Made by a program: the position numbers and the translations under genes. From positions 1 through 64,000 of the forward strand of contig JAIORA010000037.1 of NCBI GenBank assembly GCA_021108375.1: 64,000 nt of DNA, in the 5' to 3' direction. Positions 17,528 through 25,975 of this stretch are shown piece by piece (the stretch's first letter is position 1; each line of letters begins with the position of its first letter). Source of the DNA: Anaerohalosphaeraceae bacterium. Its GTDB lineage: Bacteria; Planctomycetota; Phycisphaerae; Sedimentisphaerales; UBA12454. The notes below the pieces were generated by a model. That model ran no database searches, had not been told where the DNA came from, and saw only the letters and a list, made by a program, of their open reading frames with translations.

Positions 17528-18376
17528 TTAAGCTATCTGTGCCAACGGAATAAGAGACCGAACCAGAGAATCTATTGAGTAGCTTTTAGATAAATCAATA
17601 TGAATCAGAAATCCGTGATTGTGCTGCGAGTCAATTATCACAAGATTATTATCGTTTGAGCACCATCCGCTTTCCTGAACCTGATGGCCCAGAACCAAAA
17701 AATCGACATCAAGTTTTTCGGCAAACATTTTAAGGGTTGCCGCGCTTTGCCTTCTGCCCCACGTAAATGTATAGGCAGAGTTAGGCCTGACAATATCACT
17801 TATTTTGAGTTGCCGATTAAAAATCGAAAAGTCAAACTTTTCAGCGTAACGGTCTGCCGGCAAAGAGTGCGAAATCCATATCCTGTTTTCGCACCTTAGG
17901 CCCATAGGCTGGGAAAAAAGGAATCGCTCAACCGCACTTTCGACTGCGCCAAAGTTTTTGCCGTACTGGCGTTTCATCGCATCGCGCATCGCGATATTCA
18001 TTTCCTTGCCGTTTTTCATCACTTCGCTATTATTGATAAACGCCGTGTCGTGATTGGCAAGTATCATATGCACCCTGTCGGGATAGACAATTTTGAGTTT
18101 CACCGCATCCAGAAGCACCTCATAGGAAAGGCATCCGCCGTAACTGTCTTCATCTCCGCCGTGTATAATTTCCTGGAGTACGAGATGTCTTTTCGGATTC
18201 TCAGCAAGGTCAGCATACGAAACCACACGTTCAAAATTCCTTCTGTGTCCGTGTATATCACCGGCAATCACAACATCGCCATCGGAACCGAGATTAACGA
18301 CATTAAACTTGCGCCACCTGTCCTTCGTATTGGCCTCTATGCCGGCCTCTAACAAGCTGATTGTCTCGTTTGTCAT
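17528..18376 (-). CDS. Metallophosphoesterase (PPP-like protein phosphatase)
   Basis: This 282-residue protein has the ordered metal-binding motifs of calcineurin-like phosphoesterases: 'AGDIHGH' (about 38-44), 'HGGDEDS' (about 72-78, in place of GDxVDRG), 'ANHD' (about 106-109, in place of GNHE), 'ISHSLP' and 'LGHQVQ'. The DIHG start resembles PPP-family protein phosphatases. Its start codon overlaps the kinase stop by four bases (ATGA), so it is translationally coupled to a Ser/Thr kinase. That suggests it reverses the kinase's action, although phosphorylated sugars or nucleotides remain possible substrates. Confidence 0.85.
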   Translation of the reverse strand: MTNETISLLEAGIEANTKDRWRKFNVVNLGSDGDVVIAGDIHGHRRNFERVVSYADLAENPKRHLVLQEIIHGGDEDSYGGCLSYEVLLDAVKLKIVYPDRVHMILANHDTAFINNSEVMKNGKEMNIAMRDAMKRQYGKNFGAVESAVERFLFSQPMGLRCENRIWISHSLPADRYAEKFDFSIFNRQLKISDIVRPNSAYTFTWGRRQSAATLKMFAEKLDVDFLVLGHQVQESGWCSNDNNLVIIDSQHNHGFLIHIDLSKSYSIDSLVRSLIPLAQIA

Positions 18377-19218
18377 TGCTCGCCGCCTAACCTCTTGCCA
18401 AAAATACTGTGTACCAGAAGGTCAAGCCGGGATATTACTTCCGGCATCGAGTTAGGGCGTTCTTGGGGCGATTCCTTGACGCAGTCCATAACCAGTTTTG
18501 AAACACCAAACGGAATTTTTTTGTGAATCTCGTTAGGTGCGGGGCAATCCTTTTGGCCTGTAAGGGAGGACAGGTCATTAGCCTGGGGGATAAGCGTTGG
18601 CACTTTTTTGCCGGTAATGGCCCAGTACATTGTCGCGCCGAGATTAAAAATATCGGTTCTCTGGTCGAGGTGTTCCCTGCGAACCTGTTCGGGCGCAATA
18701 TAGTCAGGCGTGCCTTGTATGCGGGGCTTAACCGTCCCTATTTTACAACCCTGACCGAGGTCTATAACCCTGACATCGCCGGAATCATTTATGAGAATGT
18801 TATTCGGCTTTATATCGCAATGGATATAGCCCGCTTGATGCATCGCGTCGAGGCCGGTAGCAACCATACGAAAAACGAGCATCACATCACCGAGACTCAG
18901 AGTTTTGGTTTTTTCGAGAGTCTGCCCGTGGAACATCTCCATCGACATCAGAATCTGCCTTACCTTCAGGAACTTGCGAACTTTAATCAGCTTGTGGCAC
19001 TTTCGCAGATAGGGATGGTCGATAATTTTAGCGACCTTGTACTCGGTCTTAATCTGCTCAAAAATCCTTAAATCCTCAGGCTTTTCATATATCGAGCTTT
19101 TCAGTGCCACCATCTGGCCGCTAACGTCATCGGTTGCCAGATAAATCGTACTCCTGGCACCTGTTCCGAGCTTTCGGATAATCGTGAAGCCATCTATGTT
19201 AAACTTTTCAATCGCCAT
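18373..19218 (-). CDS. Soluble Hanks-type Ser/Thr protein kinase
   Basis: This 281-residue protein is a complete minimal kinase domain without membrane segment or sensor domain. It has the glycine loop 'LGTGARSTIYLA' (17-28), catalytic Lys40 ('MVALKSS'), catalytic loop 'YIHCDIKPNN' with Asp135 (HCD instead of HRD, so a non-RD kinase), the metal-binding 'DLG' (153-155) and 'APE' (175-177). Non-RD kinases often do not need activation-loop phosphorylation. It is the first gene of the operon with the phosphatase and glycosyltransferase. Confidence 0.93.
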   Translation of the reverse strand: MAIEKFNIDGFTIIRKLGTGARSTIYLATDDVSGQMVALKSSIYEKPEDLRIFEQIKTEYKVAKIIDHPYLRKCHKLIKVRKFLKVRQILMSMEMFHGQTLEKTKTLSLGDVMLVFRMVATGLDAMHQAGYIHCDIKPNNILINDSGDVRVIDLGQGCKIGTVKPRIQGTPDYIAPEQVRREHLDQRTDIFNLGATMYWAITGKKVPTLIPQANDLSSLTGQKDCPAPNEIHKKIPFGVSKLVMDCVKESPQERPNSMPEVISRLDLLVHSIFGKRLGGEQ

Positions 19219-19282
19219 AATAACTTTATAAATTTTATAAATCTAAAATGAAACCTGCATTGCAACTATTTATGATTAAGCT

Positions 19283-19311
19283 ATGGTAAGATAAAATTGT
19301 CTGATTGTCCA
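19283..19311 (-). promoter_or_regulatory. Candidate promoter for the kinase operon
   Basis: Read on the minus strand, TGGACA (19311-19306) and TACCAT (19288-19283) are separated by 17 bases. The leader to ATG 19218 would be about 55-60 bases. Moderate match only. Confidence 0.45.
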
Positions 19312-19350
19312 GTATTTTGAGCTTAAAAACCGCTGTTGAAATCACTTGAT

Positions 19351-19378
19351 TTGACAATTTGCGATTTTTGTGTATAAT
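19351..19378 (+). promoter_or_regulatory. Strong sigma-70 promoter for recJ
   Basis: A perfect TTGACA at 19351-19356 and a perfect TATAAT at 19373-19378 have a 16-base spacer. The start point would be about 19385, about 50 bases before ATG 19436. This is the best consensus promoter in the window. Confidence 0.85.
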
Positions 19379-19435
19379 TCGGCCTCGTAGTAACGGTGAA
19401 CATATCCAAATCAAATGTATATTCTGGGCTAATAA

Positions 19436-21178
19436 ATGCGATTTTCGGCAAGGATGCAAAAAAAACAGTGGCAGATAAAACCTGCCGACAAGTCCGCACC
19501 AGCCCTTGCCAAAGAGCTTAATGTATCGCCTTTAATGGCTCAGATACTCATAAATCGCGGCGCAGGCACCGCCAAAATCGCTTGCGAGTTTCTCAATCCA
19601 AAGCTCAACGACCTGCTCGCCCCGGAAAAAATGCCCGGAGCGGAAAAAGCAGTTGAAAGAATCGCAAAAGCCATCAAAAATGAGGAAAAAATCACCATAT
19701 ATGGCGATTACGACGTGGACGGCATCACATCGGTATCGATACTCACCGGCCTATTCGACCTATTGGGGGCCAAATCGGACTACTACATCCCGCATCGTAT
19801 CGATGAGGGTTACGGCCTGAACACCGAGGCCATCGAAAAAATCGCTCAAAAAGGCACAAAGTTAGTCATCACCGTCGATTGCGGAATCACCGCTTTCAAC
19901 ACCGCCGCTCAGGCTGCTCGGCTCGGACTCGACCTCATCATCACTGACCATCATCGGCCCAAAGGCGGCAACGAATACCCTGAAGCAGTCGCCATCGTCC
20001 ATCCCCAACTCGAGCCGGATTATCCAACGCCCTACTCAGCCGGAGCTATGGTCGCTTTCAAATTGGCCTGGGCAGTCGTTAACAAGCTCAAAGGGCCTGG
20101 CAAAACTTCGCCGCAGCTCAGAGAATTTTTGATAAACGCCACGATATTTGCCGCGATGGGCACAATCGCGGACGTTATCGACCTGCGGGGCGAAAACAGG
20201 ATTATCAGCAGCTTTGGACTGCGCGGAATAACCGACAGCAAACTTCCGGGACTGGCGGCTCTGATAGATGTTGCCCGGCTGACAAACGAAAAAATCGACA
20301 GCTATCATATTGGCTATTGCCTTTCGCCGATTCTCAACGCCGCAGGCAGAATGGGACACGCCCGACTCGCGGTGGAATTGCTGACGAGCGATTCGCAAAT
20401 CAAAGCGATGCGGATTGCGGAATATCTGAAAGAACAAAACAAACAACGGCAGCAGATTGAGCGAAAGATATTCAAACAGGTCTGCGATATGATAAGCAAA
20501 TCCGGCCTCGATATGCCGCATCGCAAGAGCATCGTTATCGGCAGCGGCGATTGGCATACCGGCGTTATCGGCATTGTCGCATCGAGAGTAATCGATAAAT
20601 ACTACCGCCCTACCATCCTGTTCAATATCTCTGATGGCAAAGCCCAGGCATCGGCCCGCTCAATAGAGGGCTTTGACATTCTCGAAGCAATCAAAGCCTG
20701 CAGCGAGAACCTGCTGAGCTACGGAGGCCACGCAATGGCCGCCGGGCTTACGCTCAAAGCTGAAAACCTCGACAAATTCGCTCAGGATTTTGAAGAATAC
20801 GCCTGCCGAAACTGGCAGGAAGATTTCACCTCGAACCTCGAAATAGACGCGGTATGTTCGCTTGGCGATTTGGAAATTGCCAGTGCCAAAGCGATAGCAA
20901 ACCTCGGCCCTTTCGGCAAAGGCAACCCTGAGCCGGTCTTTGTTACCAAAGGCGTTCGGCTGACTGCCGCTCCACGAAAAGTCGGACAGCACTCAGACCA
21001 TCTGCAAATCACCATCTGCGATAATTCGGGCAGTTTCCGCTGCATCGGATTCAGAATGGCCAACCTCGAAAAAAAACTACAGGAAAATGAATTTTTCAAT
21101 GTCGCTTATAAAACCAAAATCGACTCATATTATGGGACCGAAAACATTCAACTGATTTTAAGCGATATACAATTCTGA
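19436..21178 (+). CDS. recJ: Single-stranded-DNA-specific exonuclease RecJ
   Basis: This 580-residue protein is of normal RecJ length. RecJ degrades single-stranded DNA 5' to 3' in RecF-pathway and mismatch repair. The DHH-family motifs are in order: 'IYGDYDVDGITS' (about 87-98), 'ITVDCGI', 'TDHHRP' (about 170), and the DHHA1 signature 'SYGGHAMAAG' (about 428). The C-terminal OB-like domain is present. No strong ribosome site precedes ATG 19436; the family N-terminus would also allow ATG 19454 (MQKKQW). Transcribed from the consensus promoter just upstream. Confidence 0.95.
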   Translation: MRFSARMQKKQWQIKPADKSAPALAKELNVSPLMAQILINRGAGTAKIACEFLNPKLNDLLAPEKMPGAEKAVERIAKAIKNEEKITIYGDYDVDGITSVSILTGLFDLLGAKSDYYIPHRIDEGYGLNTEAIEKIAQKGTKLVITVDCGITAFNTAAQAARLGLDLIITDHHRPKGGNEYPEAVAIVHPQLEPDYPTPYSAGAMVAFKLAWAVVNKLKGPGKTSPQLREFLINATIFAAMGTIADVIDLRGENRIISSFGLRGITDSKLPGLAALIDVARLTNEKIDSYHIGYCLSPILNAAGRMGHARLAVELLTSDSQIKAMRIAEYLKEQNKQRQQIERKIFKQVCDMISKSGLDMPHRKSIVIGSGDWHTGVIGIVASRVIDKYYRPTILFNISDGKAQASARSIEGFDILEAIKACSENLLSYGGHAMAAGLTLKAENLDKFAQDFEEYACRNWQEDFTSNLEIDAVCSLGDLEIASAKAIANLGPFGKGNPEPVFVTKGVRLTAAPRKVGQHSDHLQITICDNSGSFRCIGFRMANLEKKLQENEFFNVAYKTKIDSYYGTENIQLILSDIQF

Positions 21179-21196
21179 TTTTACCCTCTGCAATAC

Positions 21197-21225
21197 TTGA
21201 CCTGAGGTACTTCGTTTCTTATATA
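21197..21225 (+). promoter_or_regulatory. Candidate promoter for the small membrane protein
   Basis: TTGACC at 21197-21202 and TATATA at 21220-21225 have a 17-base spacer. The expected start is near 21232. Confidence 0.6.
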
Positions 21226-21287
21226 TTAGTTGAAGTCCGGCAAGAGCCGCTGGTCATCAAAAGAGGTTAAAAAAAACGGGGGTAATT

Positions 21288-21587
21288 ATGGGATTCAGAA
21301 GCAAAGTTGTTTTCGTGATGATTGTCTATTTCGCGGGCTTTGCGACCGCTATCTATTATGTCGCGCCATCGGGAGCCAAGGCTAACTATCAGGAGCAATA
21401 TCAGGGAGGCTACAATCTGAAGGAAAGACCCGCAAAAAGCGGAGTGATGGACAAACTTTTTGAAAAAACTTATAGCAAGGCCTCAGGGACTTTTGCGGGG
21501 ATGAGTTCAGAAGAGGTAAAGGAAAAATTTAATCTGGGATTCCAGAAACTCATCGAAATGTCGAGACGCAATCCAAAACAAGAATGA
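21288..21587 (+). CDS. Small single-pass membrane protein, unknown
   Basis: This 99-residue protein has an N-terminal hydrophobic segment (about 6-27, 'VVFVMIVYFAGFATAIYYVA') that could be an uncleaved anchor or a signal peptide, then a charged helical tail. GGGGG lies just upstream of the start. A terminator follows directly, so it is monocistronic, between recJ and murE. It has no recognisable domain. Its position next to murE-murF-mraY hints at an envelope role, but that is only context. Confidence 0.7.
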   Translation: MGFRSKVVFVMIVYFAGFATAIYYVAPSGAKANYQEQYQGGYNLKERPAKSGVMDKLFEKTYSKASGTFAGMSSEEVKEKFNLGFQKLIEMSRRNPKQE

Positions 21588-21610
21588 AAAGTAGAACCAC
21601 AAACGCTTTT

Positions 21611-21647
21611 AAAGGCCGTTGGCAATTTAGCTAACGGCCTTTTTTTA
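21611..21647 (+). terminator. Intrinsic terminator
   Basis: AAAGGCCGTT and AACGGCCTTT form a 10-bp perfect stem around a 12-base loop, followed by a T run. It ends the 21288 transcript. Confidence 0.9.
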
Positions 21648-21706
21648 TGCGCCCGCAGCGAATTCATTTGATAAAACACCGCTTAGGCTTTATTTTATCC
21701 TGAGGA

Positions 21707-21744
21707 ACTTCTGAAAAACTAAAACTTTTAAGATTTGAGATTGC
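21707..21744. repeat. 38-bp exact repeat, copy 2
   Basis: Exact second copy of the repeat at 3615-3652. It lies in the murE leader, 26 bases before the murE start. Confidence 0.85.
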
Positions 21745-21770
21745 TTCGCAAAAGAAACACAGGATAAAAT

Positions 21771-23201
21771 ATGACATTAGACGAGCTTTTAGGGATTATA
21801 GGCAACAAAATAATATCATCGCAAATCTGCGCCGACTCACGACTGGTCGTCAAAGGTGATGTTTTCGTCGCCATCAAAGGCTCGCAATTTGATGGCTATG
21901 ATTTCATCAATGACGCGATTAAAAACGGTGCAGGCTATATCGTCTCAAAGACAGCAGTTAAAACCGACAAAGTCAAAGTCATACTTACCAAAAACACCAG
22001 CATCGCCTTAGGGCTTTTAGCACAGAAAAAATATGGTTCACCTGCCGACAAAATGACCAACTTAGCGATTACCGGCACTAACGGCAAAACGACGGTAACA
22101 TTTCTCCTCCGCTCGGTCATTAACTCCGCCGGCAAAAACTGCGGACTCATCGGGACGATATACAATGATACCGATGGCGGCGGTATTGAAAAATCGGCAC
22201 TGACCACACCTGACGCAATTGAAATCGCCGAGCTCGGCGCAAAAATGGTGCGGGCAAAAACCGCATATATGGCTATTGAAGCCAGTAGCCACGCTATCGT
22301 TCAGAACCGTCTGGCAGGTATTAATTTTGCGGCAGCGGCATTTACAAACCTCACTGGTGACCACCTCGACTATCACAAGACAATAGAAAATTACCTCGCT
22401 GCCAAGACGAAACTCTTTGCCGAACTTTCGCCGCAAAGCTTTGCGATACTCAACAGCGATGACAACGCGAGTAAAACAATAGCACAGCAGACTAAAGCAA
22501 AGAAAATTTTTTATGGGCTAAATTCTACCGCCGACATATCAGCATCGATAGAGTCGATGGATATCAGCGGAACGGTTTTCACAATCAGCTATCAGGGCGA
22601 AAAATGTAAAGTCAAAACACCGCTGCTCGGCAAATATAATATCAGCAATCACCTTGCAGCGGCCGGATTATGCCTTGCTACAGGCTTTAGCTTAGCCCAA
22701 ATTGCCGAGGGTCTGAGCAAACTCACAAAAGTACCCGGCAGGCTCGAACGCGTCGATTCCGCTCGTGATTTTGCCGTGCTGATAGATTACGCCCATACCG
22801 ACGATGCCCTGAAAAACGTCCTTTCAACCCTGAAACCACTTTGTAAGGGGCGGCTTTGTGTGGTTTTTGGTTGCGGCGGGGACAGGGACAAAACCAAACG
22901 CCCCAGAATGGCAAAAGTCGCCCAGGCTCTGGCTGATACAGTTATAGTTACAAACGACAATCCCCGAACAGAAGACAGCGGAGATATTATAAAGGATATA
23001 TTCGATGGATTTGATGAGCCGGACAAAAAATCTATCTCTGCCATACCAGACAGACGCAATGCTATTGAGTACGCTGTCAAAAACGCTGCCACCGGCGACA
23101 TCATTCTAATAGCCGGCAAAGGCCACGAAGATTATCAGATTATAGGCAGAGAAAAAATTCGTTTCAGCGACAACGAAACAGCAGGGGAATTTTTGCGATG
23201 A
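21771..23201 (+). CDS. murE: UDP-MurNAc-tripeptide synthetase MurE (meso-DAP type)
   Basis: This 476-residue protein adds the third amino acid to UDP-MurNAc-L-Ala-D-Glu during peptidoglycan precursor synthesis in the cytoplasm. The Mur-ligase P-loop 'TGTNGKTT' is at 101-108, and 'YMAIEASSHAI', the central-domain 'DYAHTDDAL' and 'VFGCGGDRDKTKR' are all present. The substrate-selecting motif reads 'DNPRTED' (near 395), the form associated with meso-diaminopimelate rather than lysine. It overlaps murF by four bases, so they form an operon with mraY. The sequence supports a conventional DAP peptidoglycan in this organism. Confidence 0.96.
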   Translation: MTLDELLGIIGNKIISSQICADSRLVVKGDVFVAIKGSQFDGYDFINDAIKNGAGYIVSKTAVKTDKVKVILTKNTSIALGLLAQKKYGSPADKMTNLAITGTNGKTTVTFLLRSVINSAGKNCGLIGTIYNDTDGGGIEKSALTTPDAIEIAELGAKMVRAKTAYMAIEASSHAIVQNRLAGINFAAAAFTNLTGDHLDYHKTIENYLAAKTKLFAELSPQSFAILNSDDNASKTIAQQTKAKKIFYGLNSTADISASIESMDISGTVFTISYQGEKCKVKTPLLGKYNISNHLAAAGLCLATGFSLAQIAEGLSKLTKVPGRLERVDSARDFAVLIDYAHTDDALKNVLSTLKPLCKGRLCVVFGCGGDRDKTKRPRMAKVAQALADTVIVTNDNPRTEDSGDIIKDIFDGFDEPDKKSISAIPDRRNAIEYAVKNAATGDIILIAGKGHEDYQIIGREKIRFSDNETAGEFLR

Positions 23202-24568
23202 AAATTACCATCCAACAATTAGCTCAGTGCCTCGGCGTTAATATCGACAAAAACCAGCAGGCAGAAATTACCGGCGCGAGCATCGATTCGCGAACCATCA
23301 AAAAAGGCGATATCTTTTTCGCTCTCAAGGGACAAAACTTTGACGGGGCTGACTTTTTGGCACAGGCCTTTGAAAACGGCGCAGTTTGCGCAGTAGTTGA
23401 AAAAGATATATCCGAAAAATTTCCCCTGCCGCTGATTAGAACCAAAAGCGTTATAGAATCACTCGGCGAGTCAGCAAATTACATCAGGAAAAAATCCAAT
23501 TTCAAATTGATAGCAATCACCGGCTCAGCCGGCAAAACAACAACCAGAAATATCATTTACCATATACTCAGCAAAAATTTCAAATGCTGTCAGTCGCCGA
23601 AAAACTTTAACAACAATATCGGCCTGCCGCTTACCATTCTAAACGCTCCTGAAAATACGCAGATAGTAATCGCCGAACTTGGCAGCAGCACACCCGGCGA
23701 AATCGCTCAGCTAACAAAAATCGCGACTCCCGACATCGCGGTTATTACAAACATCTGCCCTGCCCACTTGCAGGGCTTTGGAAACATCGAAGCCATAATC
23801 GCCGAAAAAGCCTCCATTGCCAAAGGTCTGCGTCCCGGCGGAAAATTCATAATAAACGGCCAATCTGCGGGACTAAGAGATTACTGCCGCCAAAACGGGT
23901 TTGAATTTTCAACTTTTGGCGACAGTAAAGACTGCGACACCTTCGCTGCCAATATCAAAACACAGGCGTTTTCGAGCAGTTTCAAAATAGATTCCCAACT
24001 CGTAACCCTACCCTTAATCGGCTCGGCAAATGTCGAAAACGCAATCGCCGCCTGGACAGTATGCAAAAATTTCGGCATAACGCCTCAGCAATTCAGCGAT
24101 GATATAACATCTGTCCGGCCAGTCGATATGCGACTCGTGCCGCTGACAATAGGTAAGGCCGTGATACTTGACGACTGCTACAACGCCAACCCCGCTTCAA
24201 TGCTGAACGCGATAAACACGCTTACGGCAATCGGAAAAGCAAAAAAGGCAAGAACGGTATTCATCTGCGGCAAAATGGGCGAACTTGCCGGCCAAAGCGT
24301 CGGATACCACAGAGAGTTAGGCCAAAAATGCGCACTGCTCAAAATTGATGTACTGCTCAGCACCAAAGGCGATGCCGCCGAGATTGTTACATCCGCCAGA
24401 GAACACGCCAATTACGAAATAACAGCCGAAGTGTTTGAAAATACCGGCCAGCTATGCAATAATCTGCACAAATTTCTGCAACCTGACGATATAATACTGA
24501 TAAAAGCATCGAGAAGTGAGCGCTTTGAGAGCGTTTCGCGGGAAATCAAAAAAATAATAAAGGGATAA
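23198..24568 (+). CDS. murF: UDP-MurNAc-pentapeptide synthetase MurF
   Basis: This 456-residue protein ligates D-Ala-D-Ala to the tripeptide made by MurE. It has the N-terminal UDP-binding 'DSRTIKKGDIFFALKG', the P-loop 'ITGSAGKTTTRN' (about 108-119), 'NNNIGLPLTIL', and the C-terminal 'DDCYNANPASM', all MurF-specific. The start overlaps the murE stop by four bases (ATGA). mraY begins ten bases after its stop, so the three consecutive steps are co-transcribed. Confidence 0.96.
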   Translation: MKITIQQLAQCLGVNIDKNQQAEITGASIDSRTIKKGDIFFALKGQNFDGADFLAQAFENGAVCAVVEKDISEKFPLPLIRTKSVIESLGESANYIRKKSNFKLIAITGSAGKTTTRNIIYHILSKNFKCCQSPKNFNNNIGLPLTILNAPENTQIVIAELGSSTPGEIAQLTKIATPDIAVITNICPAHLQGFGNIEAIIAEKASIAKGLRPGGKFIINGQSAGLRDYCRQNGFEFSTFGDSKDCDTFAANIKTQAFSSSFKIDSQLVTLPLIGSANVENAIAAWTVCKNFGITPQQFSDDITSVRPVDMRLVPLTIGKAVILDDCYNANPASMLNAINTLTAIGKAKKARTVFICGKMGELAGQSVGYHRELGQKCALLKIDVLLSTKGDAAEIVTSAREHANYEITAEVFENTGQLCNNLHKFLQPDDIILIKASRSERFESVSREIKKIIKG

Positions 24569-24578
24569 GGGATAAGAG

Positions 24579-25718
24579 TTGCTGTATCATCTTTTTGTAT
24601 GGCTGGATAAATTCATTACCGAATCGCTGGGTTTCTATGCCTGGCAGGAGGTGATGTTCCGATGCATAATGGCGGCGCTGACATCTCTGCTGGCGGCCTG
24701 GCTCACGGGTCCGAAAATAATACGCTGGCTTATGCGGAAAAAAATCGGCGACCGGCCGGAATTCAACCACGAAACACTCAACGAATTGAACAAGGAAAAA
24801 GCCAACACTCCTACGATGGGCGGGGTGATAATACTAACAGCGGTACTCCTCAGCACTCTGCTGTGGACACAACTGAACAACCCATTCATCCAGAAAGCCA
24901 TCATCCTTATGGTATGGTTTGGCGGAATCGGAATATGCGACGACTGGCTCAAGCTCACCAGCAAAATAAAACACCGAAGCAGAGATGGGCTAAGACCGTG
25001 GGAAAAGCTGGTCTTTCAGGCTGGCGGTGCCGTACTGATTGCCGCGTTTCTGTATTCGGACGTACGAAACATCCCTGACGCGATGAGACTGTGGCTGCCG
25101 TTTTACAAATACGGCATACCTATTGACGGCTGGATTTTTGTGATTATCGCGATTCTTTACATCTCGGCAACGAGCAACGCGGTCAACCTCACCGATGGAA
25201 TGGACGGGCTTGCTCCCGGCTGCGTTGCAATAGTCAGCGCAGTCCTCGTAATACTCTGCTACGTTACATCGGAATCTATGACCAGAACCAGCACAATGAC
25301 CTGGGCAGGCTACCTGCTCTTGCCGCACATCCCCCAGGTAGGCGAACTCAGCGTATTCTATTCAGCAATACTCGGAGCAACGATGGGCTTTTTGTGGTTC
25401 AACTGCCACCCCGCCCAAACATTTATGGGCGATACCGGCTCACTGCCATTAGGGGCGGCGATGGGTTACGGAGCGCTGGTAACGCGCAACGAGGTGCTGC
25501 TTTTGCTCATTGGCGGAGTCTTCGTAATAGAGTTGGCAAGCGTCGTCCTGCAAATCGGCTACTTCAAATATACTCACGGAAAAAGGCTTTTCCTGTGCGC
25601 ACCGATTCACCACCATTTTCACCTTGCCGGCTGGAGTGAGCCGCAGGTAGTCGTAAGGTTCTGGCTCGTCGCGGCGGCCTTTGCGGCACTGGCACTGGCA
25701 ACACTGAAAATCAGATAA
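24579..25718 (+). CDS. mraY: Phospho-MurNAc-pentapeptide transferase MraY (TTG start)
   Basis: This 379-residue polytopic enzyme transfers phospho-MurNAc-pentapeptide to undecaprenyl phosphate, giving lipid I. It has about ten membrane segments, the Mg-binding 'CDDWLK', 'NLTDGMDGLAPG' (about 203-214) and 'PIHHHFHLAGWSE' near the C-terminus. The start codon is TTG: the resulting N-terminus 'MLYHLFVWL' matches the family, while the next ATG (24654) would remove the first membrane segment. A non-ATG start may lower expression relative to murF. Confidence 0.95.
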   Translation: MLYHLFVWLDKFITESLGFYAWQEVMFRCIMAALTSLLAAWLTGPKIIRWLMRKKIGDRPEFNHETLNELNKEKANTPTMGGVIILTAVLLSTLLWTQLNNPFIQKAIILMVWFGGIGICDDWLKLTSKIKHRSRDGLRPWEKLVFQAGGAVLIAAFLYSDVRNIPDAMRLWLPFYKYGIPIDGWIFVIIAILYISATSNAVNLTDGMDGLAPGCVAIVSAVLVILCYVTSESMTRTSTMTWAGYLLLPHIPQVGELSVFYSAILGATMGFLWFNCHPAQTFMGDTGSLPLGAAMGYGALVTRNEVLLLLIGGVFVIELASVVLQIGYFKYTHGKRLFLCAPIHHHFHLAGWSEPQVVVRFWLVAAAFAALALATLKIR

Positions 25719-25975
25719 CCCTGCTCCGAAACTTTTAATACCAATACCGATTATCAAGTGCGCTGTTATTATTTCAATGGGTACGAATGAATTTAAACCC
25801 GCTCGCATCGCTGATTAGCCCCTCATCACTATGAGGGGGTTTACGCCTGCATATTGTTTATCCCTTTCCAATCGCCATTAGCCCCCTGGTCCTGCCTTGG
25901 GGGTTGTCGTTTGTTTTGCATTTTTATTTTTTTTAAAACTTTGTGTTCTCTGTGGCTAAATAACAAAGGGTTCCC
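25719..25975. repeat. Intergenic palindromic repeats
   Basis: Two TTAGCCCC-type palindromes lie at 25815-25842 (stem around 'tcatcactatga') and 25878-25905. The second is preceded by 'aatcgccat', which also precedes related palindromes at 30270 and 30430. 'ttgtgttctctgtggctaaa' near 25940 belongs to the low-complexity class seen at 50-80. The stretch separates converging mraY and the MauE-like gene. No ORF is supported. Confidence 0.7.
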
